From Phoronis australis (Eukaryota; Phoronida; Phoronidae), in contig NMRA01000750.1 of assembly GCA_002633005.1 (NCBI GenBank), positions 1 to 64,000 on the forward strand: DNA of 64,000 nucleotides. The letters are read 5' to 3'. The notes under the pieces were generated by a model, which saw only the letters and a list, made by a program, of their open reading frames with translations, was not told where the DNA came from and did no database searches. The first letter of the stretch is position 1, and the number at the start of each line of letters is the position of its first letter. The position numbers and the translations under genes are program-made. Below, one piece after another: positions 50,673 to 61,966 of this stretch.

Positions 50673-51060
50673 AGGGTTATGTAGGACCCTGGAAAAGGAC
50701 CAAATTTGACAAATTTTAGAATGTCATATCTCAGAAATTGCTGATCCAATTCATCTGAAACTTTCAGACAGCATAACTTATGCACTGCTCTCAAATGTTC
50801 GTAGGAAATGTTTTTAAAAATTTCCGTTTTTGCATGAGGGGCTGTCGAAAATAGGACTTATCATTTTTACACAAAAACGAAAAGTTACTTAAAAAGCATG
50901 CTCACATGATCCAATCAATAGCAGATTGGTATAAAGTCAACAATCAAATTCTACAGGCTTTTTACTTTCAGATTATACATTCTTTTACATACCAGCTAAA
51001 GTCTATAGTTCTGTAGATATTTGGCTACACCAACATGTGGATAAGGTCCTACATAACCTT
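50673..51060 (+). mobile_element. MITE of the AAGGTTATGTAGGACC family, copy 3 (388 bp)
   Basis: Starts AGGGTTATGTAGGACC and ends GGTCCTACATAACCTT, a nearly perfect 16-bp inverted pair. The interior shares GTCATATCTCAGAAATTGCT with the copies at 17687-18213 and 18337-18764. This copy has the cleanest termini. It ends about 100 bases before the exon 4 acceptor. Confidence 0.85.
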
Positions 51061-51162
51061 AGACAGTAGCTAGCAACTCATGCTTCTGACACATTTTTGC
51101 TTGCTTCTCTTTCGCTAACCACTGACTAACTCCAGCTTGTTATTCGTTATTTTCACATCTAG

Positions 51163-51345
51163 TATGATCTTCAGATGGACATGTCAAGACGCCAACTTGA
51201 GTATGAGACAGAGCGGCTCCAGGAGCGAATGAAGAGTGAACTCGGTGCCGCAGAGCAGATCCAGCGACGCCATGAGGCCCGGTTAAAGAGGATACGTGCT
51301 ATAGAGCAGGAGATGATCCGACTTCAGCAAAAACAGCGTGACCAG
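51163..51345 (+). CDS. APC: APC coding exon 4: charged coiled-coil region
   Basis: Acceptor TTTTCACATCTAG, donor GACCAG|GTAGGA, 183 nt, phase 0 at both ends. It encodes YDLQMDMSRRQLEYETERLQ, then ERMKSELGAAEQIQRRHEAR, LKRIRAIEQEMIRLQ and QKQRDQ. This aligns with human FSLQTDMTRRQLEYEARQIR, MEEQLGTCQDMEKRAQRRIA and IQQIEKDILRIRQLLQ. DM(S/T)RRQLEYE is the clearest identity block outside exon 1. In human this stretch is split over exons 6 and 7 (114 + 84 nt); here it is a single exon. Frame extension past the donor (to 51453) is intron read-through. Confidence 0.95.
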
Positions 51346-51809
51346 GTAGGAGTGTTATTACATAATGTCTCTGATGCCTTGGTTTTGGGGCCAATGTTCA
51401 GCCCCACTCCCCTACGAGAAGTAGATAAAAGTCGTGCGAAATTACCCTCATGAGGCCCAAAAATTTCCTCACAATTAGAAAATTTCCCTCAGGTGAGTGA
51501 GGGCCCTTTTACAAGTGGTCGTCTATAACAGGCAGTATGCATGTTGTTGGAATGATTCTGATTGTGATAGTGCAGTTGAGACTGTGACTTCGCTGTGTTG
51601 TGACTTCAGGGAAAGAACTGGTCCACTTTAATTGTTGTATTCCCTAGAAGTCATTGGGCTAGGTATTATTTTCTAGACTTTGAAAGCTTGTGTTGTATTT
51701 GTGAAATGGCCTGGTTGAATGCAGCTACCTCATTTTTGAGGAAATCCATGATTTTAGGTTGAAAGCTTGAGTAGGAAATGAACTTTCCTTAGCTTTTGTT
51801 ACCCGCAGG

Positions 51810-52120
51810 CAGGCCTTCATGCAGCGTATGTCCTGGGCGTCCAAATGGACTAATCTGGATGCCCTGGCAAGGACGCCCAATGTATCATTTGGACGCCCAC
51901 TGTCAATAAGAACCTTTCAAGTTTGGACTCACACATTGTATCGAATACTAGGAAGCCTCTGAAGGCTCCAGGGACTCATCTAGGATTTGAAAATTGGGGG
52001 TCCAAATTTGTGAGACTGACGAGTCATGCAAAGCGCAAATCTGAGGCGNTCATGGACGCCCTGGAATATTGGGAACCCCATTTTGGACACCCTATTTTCG
52101 AAATCCTTGATAAAGGCCTG
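51810..52120 (+). mobile_element. hAT-like non-autonomous element, second locus, with perfect 8-bp target duplication
   Basis: The element begins CAGGCCTTCATGCAGC and ends GATAAAGGCCTG. CCCGCAGG lies directly on both sides (51802-51809 and 52121-52128), a perfect 8-bp target duplication typical of hAT transposons. The left ~150 bp matches, inverted, 9302-9461; the right ~70 bp matches, inverted, 8473-8545. The middle (51963-52048) differs from the other copies and includes an inverted echo of the right end (TCTAGGATTTGAAAATTGGG). The ambiguous base at 52049 lies at the change-over. Confidence 0.85.
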
Positions 52121-54803
52121 CCCGCAGGGTATTCAGGGGGTTGAAACCCAGCTCTCTGGCAGAATGTTCGGCCTGTTCAGCTAGTGTCTTATTTTTCTTT
52201 GCGTTTTTATCCGGTTTGAATGTGTGGAGACAAATGACAGTGATCAGCAAGGCCTCTTCAGCCTCCTATTGGCAATCGTTGTAAGCTTGATGCTGTGGGA
52301 TTTGTTGTCAGTGATCATGTACATGATGTTTTTATTACCCATATTCAGGAATTACCTCTTGTCCATGGCTAAATGGACTATTTTGATCCACAATTAGTTA
52401 ATGGATTTGTGGGCGAGTAATCAAATACGGTTTCTTCACAATTTTGTAATGTTGACTTCCCCTGTGAGAGAATCTCTGCAGGCATTTTACCTTGGGACAG
52501 GAAACTATGTTATACAATCAATTAAATTAAACATTGCCTTCATAAAACATATTTTTAGAAAAAGGCTGGGGTGCTCTTTTCCTGTCCCACATAAGTTGTG
52601 GTTTATCACCAAGAGTGAATGTGATTGGGACCCCGTCCGGCTGTTCCCAGCTTGTCTGATAGATAATCTCAACATCTACTGGCCCAAAATAAACATGTCA
52701 AACAGGTGCTTATACACATACTCTGAGATCAATAGTCTCTTGTGGTAGGCAACTGACTCCTTCATTTATATTGGATCACTTTGTGAGTGTGGATCTTCTC
52801 TCACTGGGCCTGTATGTTGACTTGGTATTTAGTTTTATTAACCATTTGGTTTTCAGTTGTTTACCTGTAATTTCCTTAGAAATACAGTGCTGGAGTTAAC
52901 CGAGTACGCGTTCACAAATACTAGTAGAAAAAAATGAAATACGAGTTAGGAAATCGATCTCACACGTATTATTTGAAAGGTGCGGAGGCGGATGTTCGAC
53001 GTCTTTTTTTGGTCGCATCTTTTTACGAGTACAAATTTGTAACATGAGCGCTGAATATGCCGTCACACATATTTTCGAACGCGCACTTTCACCTGTGTCG
53101 AGCGCTGAATTACTTAGTGTTTTATAAATGAACTACTTTAGATGATAAAGTTAACTTTCGTTTTATAGTGTTAACCTTTGACACCATTTACTTACTTACT
53201 GGTAGTACAGTTGACCTGACTCGGGGAACTGTATAGTTTTAATGGCTTCCAGTGTTCTTTGTAATCTGTTTGCCTTGGTAACAATAAGTGTACCTACCTG
53301 TGCTGACCTATGAGATTACTGTAGCCATTGTTTCAACAAACCGGGACGTTTTGTATGTTTGCCTCCAGTTCAGTTCATTGTTTCCATAGCTTTACAAGCT
53401 AACTTCCCAAATTATGGTTATATATACGAACGAGCTCGTGAATATTGAGTTTGAATTTTCTGCCATAGAAAGCAGATTGCTACCTTTGCTATTTATTGTG
53501 AAAATTTCATGCCCGAGTCCTCCGGCAATATCTCACCAATTTCAGACAAAAAAATTTACGCACCCGAGTTGTCCCTTTGCATTTTTCACAAGCTTAATCT
53601 TGTTGTGAATGCCCATAACATTAGCAAAACATTGTGCAACAATAGCTAAGGTGTAGAACTTGGTGAGTTATTACTTTCGTTCTCTGTATTCTTTGTGGAA
53701 ATAAGAGAGTGGGAAATTTCAATTGCCCGCCATGTTGTGTCCTAAATTGCTGAGATTTTATGCTATTTTATGTACGTTATCATAGAAGAAAACTAAGGAC
53801 TAAGGTGACGTAAAAAGCTTGTCTACTGCATTCATGGGATAGTTGTGGATTGTCGCTGTCTGATGGTTTGGGGATGATTTTGTCTGGGGGACCTGAATTT
53901 GTTTACAAAATAATTTGGCAATTCACCAGTCTATGTGAGCAGTGACATGGCTGCACTCTGACGCAGTTCCTCTGAGTCTCTCTTATGTCTAACTATAAAA
54001 AACATCCAGAGCCTGCATTTCTGTTTACATCTGGGGTATTTTTGGAAATGTGTGTAGACGTAATATGCGGTTACATACAAACCACTTCAGCTGGCCGTTT
54101 CGCCCCGTTGATAATCTGCATGTCATGTGAGATATTGTGGGCATGTGCCTGCTGTTATGGGTTACCTGTGGTAGTTGTCATGACTGTAAAGGAAACGCAT
54201 AAGTGACCGTTTCTTCTAGGCAACAGATTTTTCTTGATTTGTGGTAGAGGTATGTTCTCTGTGCTTCGGAATTGCTACCGTAACACACGACTCTATTTTG
54301 AAGATTGAAATTTATCAAAAATATTGGAAACTCAAAAAATATCAAGGAAACGCAAAGACATCTAATGCTCTTCCCAAGTCAGCAAACAATATAACTATTT
54401 AAATTTTGGTTTATAAACACTTCATTCCTTTGTTTATCTCGTATTTATGATGTTTATGTCTCCTATTTATGAATTTAAACCTGTAATCTTATCCCCATGT
54501 CAATAAACAATGCCGTTATTGCCGTTTGAAATGTGATTTCATTTTAGGGTACTCCGTATTTGTTTACAAAACTTAACAAGTATGAAGGATTAGAGCTCGA
54601 AACAAGGAAATATGACGTCCCATTTCTGTGAAAATCAAAAATATTTGTATGATATACCTCTGATAATCCATTTCTTTTTGTTGTGCCGTAAGAAAACCTT
54701 TATTAAAAGTGGAGATGCGTTATCAAGCCAGTGTTAACGTAAGCAGAGACATTGCTTAGTTGCTCTTTCAACACAGTTAGATTCACCTTACTTTTTTGAA
54801 CTA
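52050..54803 (+). repeat. Duplicated segment, copy 1 (2,754 bp)
   Basis: Nearly identical to 55296-58231 over its full length, with scattered substitutions (roughly 1-3% by eye) and a few large indels. Its left limit is the ambiguous base at 52049 and its right limit is the start of the N gap. Compared with copy 2 it has about 130 extra bases at about 53500-53630, and lacks about 80 bases (copy 2 56432-56510) and about 240 bases (copy 2 57449-57690). Confidence 0.95.
53525..53762. repeat. Dispersed repeat with imperfect inverted ends
   Basis: CAATATCTCACCAATTTCAGA at the left is mirrored by CTAAATTGCTGAGATTTTATG at the right. The right part (CCGCCATGTTGTGTCC) is shared with about 30374. The left half is missing from copy 2 of the segmental duplication, so the deletion removed part of an element. 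Confidence 0.5.
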
Positions 54804-55042
54804 NNNNNNNNNNNNNNNNNNNNNNNNNNNNNNNNNNNNNNNNNNNNNNNNNNNNNNNNNNNNNNNNNNNNNNNNNNNNNNNNNNNNNNNNNNNNNNNNN
54901 NNNNNNNNNNNNNNNNNNNNNNNNNNNNNNNNNNNNNNNNNNNNNNNNNNNNNNNNNNNNNNNNNNNNNNNNNNNNNNNNNNNNNNNNNNNNNNNNNNNN
55001 NNNNNNNNNNNNNNNNNNNNNNNNNNNNNNNNNNNNNNNNNN
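54804..55042. other. Assembly gap (239 Ns)
   Basis: A run of unknown bases. Open frames across it are meaningless. The sequence to its left is the end of duplicated copy 1; the sequence to its right starts inside the hAT-like element, just before copy 2. Confidence 0.99.
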
Positions 55043-55366
55043 GAAGGCTCACAGTGGGGGCTGTTTTTCAAAGCAGGAAGAAATATACAACGTGTATACA
55101 AAGTACATACAATGTTGCTATGCTCACACTTGTTTGATAACATTGTAAAGTCTTGGTCTACAGTTTTTTTAGTAAAAATTCTCACTACAGAAGGCAGTTT
55201 TGTAAACTTAAATGTAAAAACCTTGATCTATGCATTTTTTGTAAAAAAAATGTGTGTGGGGGGGATTGCTGGGGGTGGGGGGTCACACGTCAGAATCATG
55301 GACGCCCTGGAATATTGGGAACCCCATTTTGGACACCCTATTTTCGAAATCCTGGATAAAGGCCTG
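55043..55366 (+). mobile_element. hAT-like element, right part, truncated by the gap
   Basis: From GAAGGCTCACAGTGGG to GATAAAGGCCTG it matches, inverted, 8473-8794. The right-hand CCCGCAGG (55367-55374) equals the target duplication of the element at 51810-52120, so both are the same insertion site in two copies. The left part is hidden in the Ns. The internal 250 bp (55043-55295) is present in the 8470-9461 copy but not in the 51810-52120 copy. Confidence 0.85.
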
Positions 55367-58231
55367 CCCGCAGGGTATTCAGGGGGTTGAAACCCAGCTC
55401 TCTGGCAGAATGTTCGGCCTGTTCAGCTAGTGTCTTATTTTTCTGTGCGTTTTTATCCGGTTTGAATGTGTAGAGACGAATGACAGTGATCAGCAAGGCA
55501 TCTTCAACCTCCTATTGGCAATCGTTGTAAGCTTGATGCTGTGGGATTTGTTGTCAGTGAGCATGTACATGATGTTTTTATTACCCATATTCAGGAATTA
55601 CCTCTTGTCCATGGCTAAATGGACTATTTTGATCCACAATTAGTTAATGGATTTGTGGGCGAGTAATCAAATACGGTTTCTTCACAATTTTGTAATGTTG
55701 ACTTCCCCTGTGAGAGAATCTGCAGGCATTTTAGCTTGGGACAGGAAACTATGTTATACAATCAATTAAATTAAACATTGCCTTCATAAAGTAGGTTAAA
55801 ACATATTTTTAGAAAAGGCTGGGGTGCTCTTTTCCTGTCCCACATAAGTTGTGGTTTATCACTGAGAGTGAAATTCAATGTGATTGGGACCCCATCCTGC
55901 TGTTCCCAGCTTGTCTGATAGATAATCTCAACATCCACTGGCCCAAAATAAACATGTCAAACAGGCGCTAATACACATACTCTGAGATCAATAGTCTCTT
56001 GTGGTAGGCAACTGACTCCTTCATTTATGTTGGATCACTTTGTGAGTGTGGATCTTCTCTCACTGGGCCTGTATGTTGACTTGGTATTTAGTTTTATTAA
56101 CCATTTGGTTTTCAGTTGTTTACCTGTAACTTCCTTAGAAATACAGTGCTGGAGTTAACCGAGTTCGCGTTCACAAATACGAGTAGAAAAAAATGAAATA
56201 CGAGTTGGGAAATCGATCTCACACGTATTATTTGAAAGGTGCGGAGGCGGATGTTCGACGTTTTTTTTGGTCGCATCTTTTTACGAGTACAAATTTGAAA
56301 CATGAGCGCTGAATATGCCGTCACACATATTTTCGAACGCGCACTTTCACCTGTGTCGAGCGCTGAATTACTTAGTGTTTTATAAATGAACTACTTTAGA
56401 TGATAAAGTTAACTTTCGTTTTATAGTGTTGACGTTATACTAATTTTCCTGTAGTTTAGACCTCTTAGTTTTTATGCAGATGCATACATTACATATTTCA
56501 TAGTGTTAACGTTTGACACCATTAACTTACTTTCCAATAGTACAGTTGACCTGACTCGGGGAACCGTATAGTTTTAATGGCTTCCAGTGTTCTTTGCAAT
56601 CTGTTTGCCTTGGTAGCAATGAGTGTACCTACCTGTGCTGACGTATGAGATTACTGTAGCCATTGTTTCAACAAACCGGGACGTTTTGTATATTTGCCTC
56701 CAGTTCAGTTCATTGTTTCCATAGCTTTACAAGTAAACTAACCAAATTATGGTTATATATACATGTGAACGTGCTCGTGAATATTGAGTTTGAATTTTCT
56801 GCCATAGAAAGCAGATTGCTACCTTTGTCGTTCATTGCGCAACAATAGCTAAGGTGTAGAACTTGGTGAATTATTACTTTCTTGCTCCGTAATCTTTGTG
56901 AAAGTAAGAGAGTCTGAAATTTCAATTGCCCGCCATTTTGTGTCCTAAATTGGGGAGATTTTATGCTATTTTACGTTTGTTATCATAGAAGAAAACTAAG
57001 GTGACGTAAAAAGCTTGTCTACTGCATTCATGGGATAGTTGTGGATTGTTGCTGTCTGATGGTTTGGGGATGATTTTGTCTGGGGGACCTGAATTTGTTT
57101 ACAAAATAATTTGGCAATTCACCAGTCTATGTGAGCAGTGACATGGCTGCACTCTGACGCAGTTCCTCTGAGTCTCACCTATGTCTAACTATAAAAAACA
57201 TCCAAAGCCTGCATTTCTGTTTACATCTGGGGTATTTTTGGAAATGTGTGTAGACGTAATATGTGGTTACATACAAACCACTTCAGCTGGCCGTTTCGCC
57301 CCGTTGATAATCTGCATGTCATGTGAGATGTTGTGGGCGTGTGCCTGCTGTTATGGGTTACCTGTGGTAGTTGTCATGACTGTAAAGGAAACGCATAAGT
57401 GACCGTTTCTTCTAGGCAACAGATTTTTCTTGATTTGTGGTAGAGGTATGGCAAACCTTCCAATTTTCAGCAAAACTTCCAATTTTCAGCAAAAAATAAT
57501 TTCCAAAGTACAAGGTGTACCAAAATGTAGTCAGACTCGTAGTATAGCACTGGGAGTTCAAATTCAGTTTGAGCCTGCTGTATGGTTACAGCCTGCTGTA
57601 TAATTACAGCCTTCTGTATGGTTACAGCCTGCTGTATGTTTACAGCCTGCTGTACAGCTTGCTCTGAAAGTAGGCGCCTGAGTCGCTACACGTTCTCTGT
57701 GCTTCGGAATTGCTACCGTAACACATGTTTGAAGATTGAAATTTATCGAAAATATTGGAAAGTCAAAAAACATCGAGGAAACGCAAAGACATCTAATGCT
57801 CTTCCCAAGTCAGCAAACAATATAACTATTTATTTTGGTTTATAAACACTTCATTCCTTTTTTATCTCGTATTTATGATGTTTATGTCTCCTATTTATGA
57901 ATTTAAACCTGTAATCTTATTCCCATGTCAATAAACAATGTCGTTATTGTCGTTTGAAATGGGATTTCATTTTAGGGTACCCCGTATTTGTTTACAAAAC
58001 TTAACAAGTATGAAGGATTAGAGCTCGAAACAAGGAAATATGACGTCCCATTTCTGTGAAAATCAAAAATATTTGTATGATATACCTCTGATAATCCATT
58101 TCTTTTTGTTGTGCCGTAAGAAAACCTTTATTAAAAGTGGAGATGCGTTATCAAGCCAGTGTTAACGTAAGCAGAGACATTGCTTAGTTGCTCTTTCAAC
58201 ACAGTTAGATTCACCTTACTTTTTTGAACTA
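55296..58231 (+). repeat. Duplicated segment, copy 2 (2,936 bp)
   Basis: Counterpart of 52050-54803. The similarity ends exactly where copy 1 meets the N gap (TTTTTGAACTA), and copy 2 then continues into unique sequence. It carries the extra blocks 56432-56510, flanked by direct TAGTGTT phrases, and 57449-57690. Confidence 0.95.
57570..57660. repeat. 18-bp minisatellite inside copy 2
   Basis: CAGCCTGCTGTATGGTTA-like units follow one another about five times with variants. They lie within the ~240-base block that copy 1 lacks. Confidence 0.85.
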
Positions 58232-58427
58232 CTGTTCTCAAGGGTATTGCCATTAAATTGACAGTAGCTTGTATCTAGGTAAGTTGAAATGCTGTAATGA
58301 TAGAATTTACAACTTGAATGCGATATACATAATGTGATTTCAAGAAGAGTGGCAAATACGTGCAGATATTGATATTGTATCCCTTCAGTTATCTTTGTGT
58401 TGTTGTGTATAATTACCCCTTGAAGGT

Positions 58428-58479
58428 AGCATCTGACAGTAGCGTCTGACAGTGGCATCTGACAGTGGCATCTGACAGT
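58428..58479. repeat. 13-bp tandem repeat, four units
   Basis: AGCATCTGACAGT, AGCGTCTGACAGT, GGCATCTGACAGT and GGCATCTGACAGT follow without spacers. Confidence 0.95.
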
Positions 58480-59268
58480 CTTCTCAAGTGATAGTCATCT
58501 AAATTTGTCTTCTGGTCAGTTACAGTTCCCACGAAGACTTTCCGCATTTATTCATACCTTTCGCTTGATATAGCAGTTATTAAGATTGATCGGATCCAGG
58601 CCTTCAAGACTACTCTTTCAATGTTTGGAATTCTGAGTTAGATAGTCGAGATATCTGGGGCCATCCCAACCTTTGCACGGGTGCTCGCTGCGTCTGAAAA
58701 TGTTTCGTGTTTTTGATGGTAGTATTAGTGTTTTGCATTAAAAACTAGTACTTTCGAAAGCTGTTTTCTGTTAATCCCTACATTGTCGGTTCTGAGAAAA
58801 GACCATGTTGACAATGAATTTGGCTTCCACCTATAGCAGTCATGATGGGGAAATCGAGAATTGTGAGTCCTTTTGTGTGAATGTGTTTAGCCTGTTGTGT
58901 ATGATATTTTGAAATTAGCCCAATTTGGACATTTGTGTAAGGTTCTTCATGACCTTAACCACAACAGTGCCTAGAACAACCAATGTTCTGCTTATTACAT
59001 CCTCATTTGACTTCAGTGCAATCCATCCCAATCATTGTGGTGAATTCTAAGACTGAGAACATTGCATGTAATTAAGCCTAACCTCCCTGTCATGTAGTCT
59101 ATATAAACATTCCGTGCTGGATATGTTAATAATAACCCAGTGATATCAGAGACCAGACTGTAGCTTCAGTGTGTGTAGAGATGGCAAGTGGCATGTTGGC
59201 AGTCTAGAGAAGGGTTTGTAGATAATGGTTGTGTTACATTGTTGCCAAAGGACTGTGTTGGGTTTATT
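58480..59268. other. Intronic stretch with one repeat fragment
   Basis: No gene seen. About 58915-58970 contains CCAATTTGGACATTTGTGTAAG followed by ATGACCTTAACC. This resembles one end of the AAGGTTATGTAGGACC-family element at 17687-18213 and may be a truncated copy. Confidence 0.35.
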
Positions 59269-59679
59269 AGGGCTCCCCCTGCGTCAAATCTCGAACTCAG
59301 ACTCGACTTCACGCTGACTCGAAACTCCACTAGTCTCTCCGTGTAATTAGAGTTCCAAGCTCTTTCATACGAAATTACCGTAACTCCAGTATGCGAGGAG
59401 CGTCGCTGTAAACTGCGAACTTAGTCGAGGTGTTCATACTGGCTTTGTAGTTAGGAAACGTCGAAGTAAACGGTAGGTGACGCTTTCGTCATCGAAGTAA
59501 TTGTTACTGCAGTCGCCCCTGCTGATAACTTTGATAAGACCGAAGTTGAGCATTAATACTACACCAATAGGTTGATGCTCCGCTGTTAAATGCACCCGTT
59601 AACTAGCGCTGTTAAGCGTTCATACTGACCGTAACTCCCCAAGACATCGAGACACATCTATGTTAGTATGGAAAGGGCT
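59269..59679. mobile_element. Relative of the 507-bp MITE (8795-9301)
   Basis: It shares GTTCATACTGGCTT, GTCGAAGTAAACGGT-like, GTCATCGAAGT, GCGTTCATACTGACCG and AACTCCCCAA phrases in the same order as 8850-9290. It ends GTTAGTATGGAAAGGGCT, whose inverse resembles the other copy's terminus. The left end is diverged (AGGGCTCCCCCTGCG) and no target duplication is clear, so this is probably an older insertion. Confidence 0.65.
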
Positions 59680-61601
59680 GAATAGGTGTTGATGTTCTAT
59701 AAGTATTTGTGCCAAACCAGCTTGGTGAAAGTTCGTGATTGGTAGCGATATGTGAAACGTGTTTGTAGTGTTCTTGTGCAGGTATAGTTCAGAAAGTGGA
59801 GATTTACATTTGGTAAATAATTCTTTAATTCTGTGTAAATCTATTCCAGGTTTGTGCCATCTTTTATGCCATGTGTATCCATAACTGTTAACAGCTCTGA
59901 AACTGTTGTTTTCAAAACAATGTAGAGTAATTAGTAAGAAACTTGTCAACATTTTCTAACTTGCTCAAAGTACGGAACAGAAAACGACGCTCTCCTTCCA
60001 TTATTCTATGAGTCTTTTTGAAATATCTAACTTTTTCTGCTCTTAGTCTTCAAGAGATATTATTTTAGAAATAGATAATGCTTGCACATCATCACTTATC
60101 TGAATATACATTAGTATACATTGTATTCATAGTGCGATGGTTTGCGTTTTGATGCGTGCTGAGAAATATTGCCTCCAATGTAGTATTAGTAATCATGATT
60201 GTGTGTAGGCGATACATTAAGATCCTTGATGTATAGTGCTCTCTCCTAATTGATCTTCACTGTAGTCTGATAGGTTACCTGGAGTTGGTGGGTGATTTGC
60301 TTCAGAATTTCACAAGCGTGCTCTCGACTGATTCACTCACTCAAGCTGAGTCAGCTGCACTGTGATGGCTTGAGTTTAGCTGTTGGTATTGGGTCGAGTT
60401 TTACAAGCGTGAAACGCTGTAGTGTTGTCTGTGAGGTGATTTTACTTAGAGTCTAACTCTTTGAAATAACTGAAATTAGACGTCAGGGTTCAGTGAAGTG
60501 GGTAACCTTCGTGTAAGGCTTGTTTGTAGTGTCATAGATTTGTGATCTGATTTTGAAACCTAAAGTAGACCAAGATTTAGCATAAACCAAGATCTTTGTT
60601 TCGTTTTAGAACTGCCTTTTTATAGCATTTTGTTTTGAATTGTGTTGACGTTTCTGTTTTGCAATCTTTGCATTCGAAGCAATGAAATCACTCATGTTTG
60701 ATTAATGTCAGACTTGATTTTATTTCATAATTCGCTTTATTTATCAGCTGTAAACACATGGATTTTTGTTCTGTTAGAGGTAGTAGTCACGATTTTTTGC
60801 TTGCATTTTTGTTCTGTATGAAAAAATGTGGCAAGCACACCTGGTAATATCATCTTGTAGTTGTCTGTCTGGTGTCAGTTCAACCATAGAATGGTTTAGC
60901 TCAAGGTAAGTACCCCATCAGTTATGCACCACCAGTTGTATGGGTCTGTGGCTCTAATGGCTTTCTGCTGCCAAGGCATCCTGGGGGAACTCTTGACTGC
61001 TGTTGAAATGGTTGATTTTTATGACTGAATGATCCTCAGGTGAACTCCGGAGAACTTTGCCTTTCATAGAATCTCATCTGAAGGATTATGAAGTCTTTGT
61101 GGCCATGAGTCATTCTGCTTGTATCCTGCTGATAATAATCATGGGTATTTTGTTGTTGTGCTCTCTGTGACTGTAGCTGTATTTTGTCCTGACTTTTTAT
61201 TATCTTGAAATGAAGCGAATGAGTCGTGTTCAGGTAATCAGTGGGTGTCTCAGAATCAAGGTTCACTGAAGCACGCAGGGAAATTAATTTCCGTTAATAT
61301 TGAGCTTTGTGGAGACAGTTAAGGGCAAACTTCAGACCTGTGTATGCATTCTGGATGTCTGAACATTGGTAAATTACTCGGGAATAAATTCGTGTTGAAG
61401 CTAGATTTGCCTGGAAAGCTGTGTGTGTGTGTGTGCATGTGCTATACTGGTGTGTGTGGAACAGTATGGTTGTGTAGGGATTCTTGTGTCTGATGTGTGA
61501 TGAATGACTTAAACAGTTGTGTAATCAATGGTAATGGTTAAGGTCAGACTGTGGATGCTTGTGGCATTTGACTAAAGATAGTCCTCCTTTCATGTTTTTA
61601 G
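59680..61601. other. End of intron 4, nothing recognised
   Basis: The 110-codon minus frame at 59620-59952 overlaps the MITE end and resembles no family. A short GT run lies at 61421-61435. Confidence 0.45.
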
Positions 61602-61685
61602 GAGCAGTCTGAGCGTAATCGCCACTCTTCGGCAGGGTCTTCAAACGAGCGCGGCACCATGTCTGATGCGTGCACAGAAACAGAG
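61602..61685 (+). CDS. APC: APC coding exon 5: low-complexity linker before the armadillo region
   Basis: Acceptor CATGTTTTTAG, donor ACAGAG|GTATTG, 84 nt, phase 0 on both sides, encoding 28 residues (EQSERNRHSSAGSSNERGTM and SDACTETE). Similarity is weak but in register with the human segment after the coiled coil (EAERSSQNKHETGS), which human exon 8 (105 nt, also phase 0 to 0) continues. The frame is open through the junction with exon 4 and base composition rises in GC relative to the flanks, as for the other exons. It is less certain than exons 1-4 because this linker is poorly conserved. Confidence 0.75.
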
Positions 61686-61966
61686 GTATTGACTTTTTCT
61701 GAAATTGTTGAGTGAGATTTGTTTATATATTGCTAATTTCTGGTCATACCGTTTGCTTGCTAATGAAGCCAGTCAGTCTACAAGGAAGTCCATGTTCAGA
61801 ATTGATCGGTTACCAGGTTAAAAATGAGTCTGGACTTGCTTATACAATTGAAGAGCTTGGGCAATTTCTCTGGATTATCGTTATTTAATGGAACTTGAAT
61901 TTTTAATGTTTTATCAGATGAACTGTTCACTTCCAATGTTCGTAAACAAAGGAACTTCTTATTTAA

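Larger units (their letters stand above)
39419..51162 (+). other. APC intron 3 (11,744 bp)
   Basis: Bounded by GTAAGT and CACATCTAG, phase 0 (as at human c.531/532). It contains hairpins, three tandem arrays, one MITE and an unidentified minus-strand ORF, listed separately. Stretches 42814-45538, 45890-48739 and 49271-50077 show nothing I can support. Confidence 0.85.
51346..61601 (+). other. APC intron 4 (10,256 bp as assembled, probably overestimated)
   Basis: Bounded by GTAGGA and GTTTTTAG, phase 0. It contains the hAT-like element, the duplicated 2.8-2.9 kb segment and the N gap. If the duplication is an assembly artefact the true length is about 3 kb shorter. No embedded gene is recognised. 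Confidence 0.8.

Noticed and set aside
51923-52144. 73-codon frame also ending at 55390 in the second copy
   Set aside because: It lies in the hAT-like element and the duplicated segment; repetition reflects the duplication, not a gene family.
53985-54206. 73-codon frame repeated almost unchanged at 57181-57402
   Set aside because: Conservation between the two copies is explained by their overall near-identity, so it is no evidence of selection on protein.
54703-55390. Frames of 83-160 codons across the gap
   Set aside because: They consist mostly of unknown bases; the known ends fall in transposon sequence.
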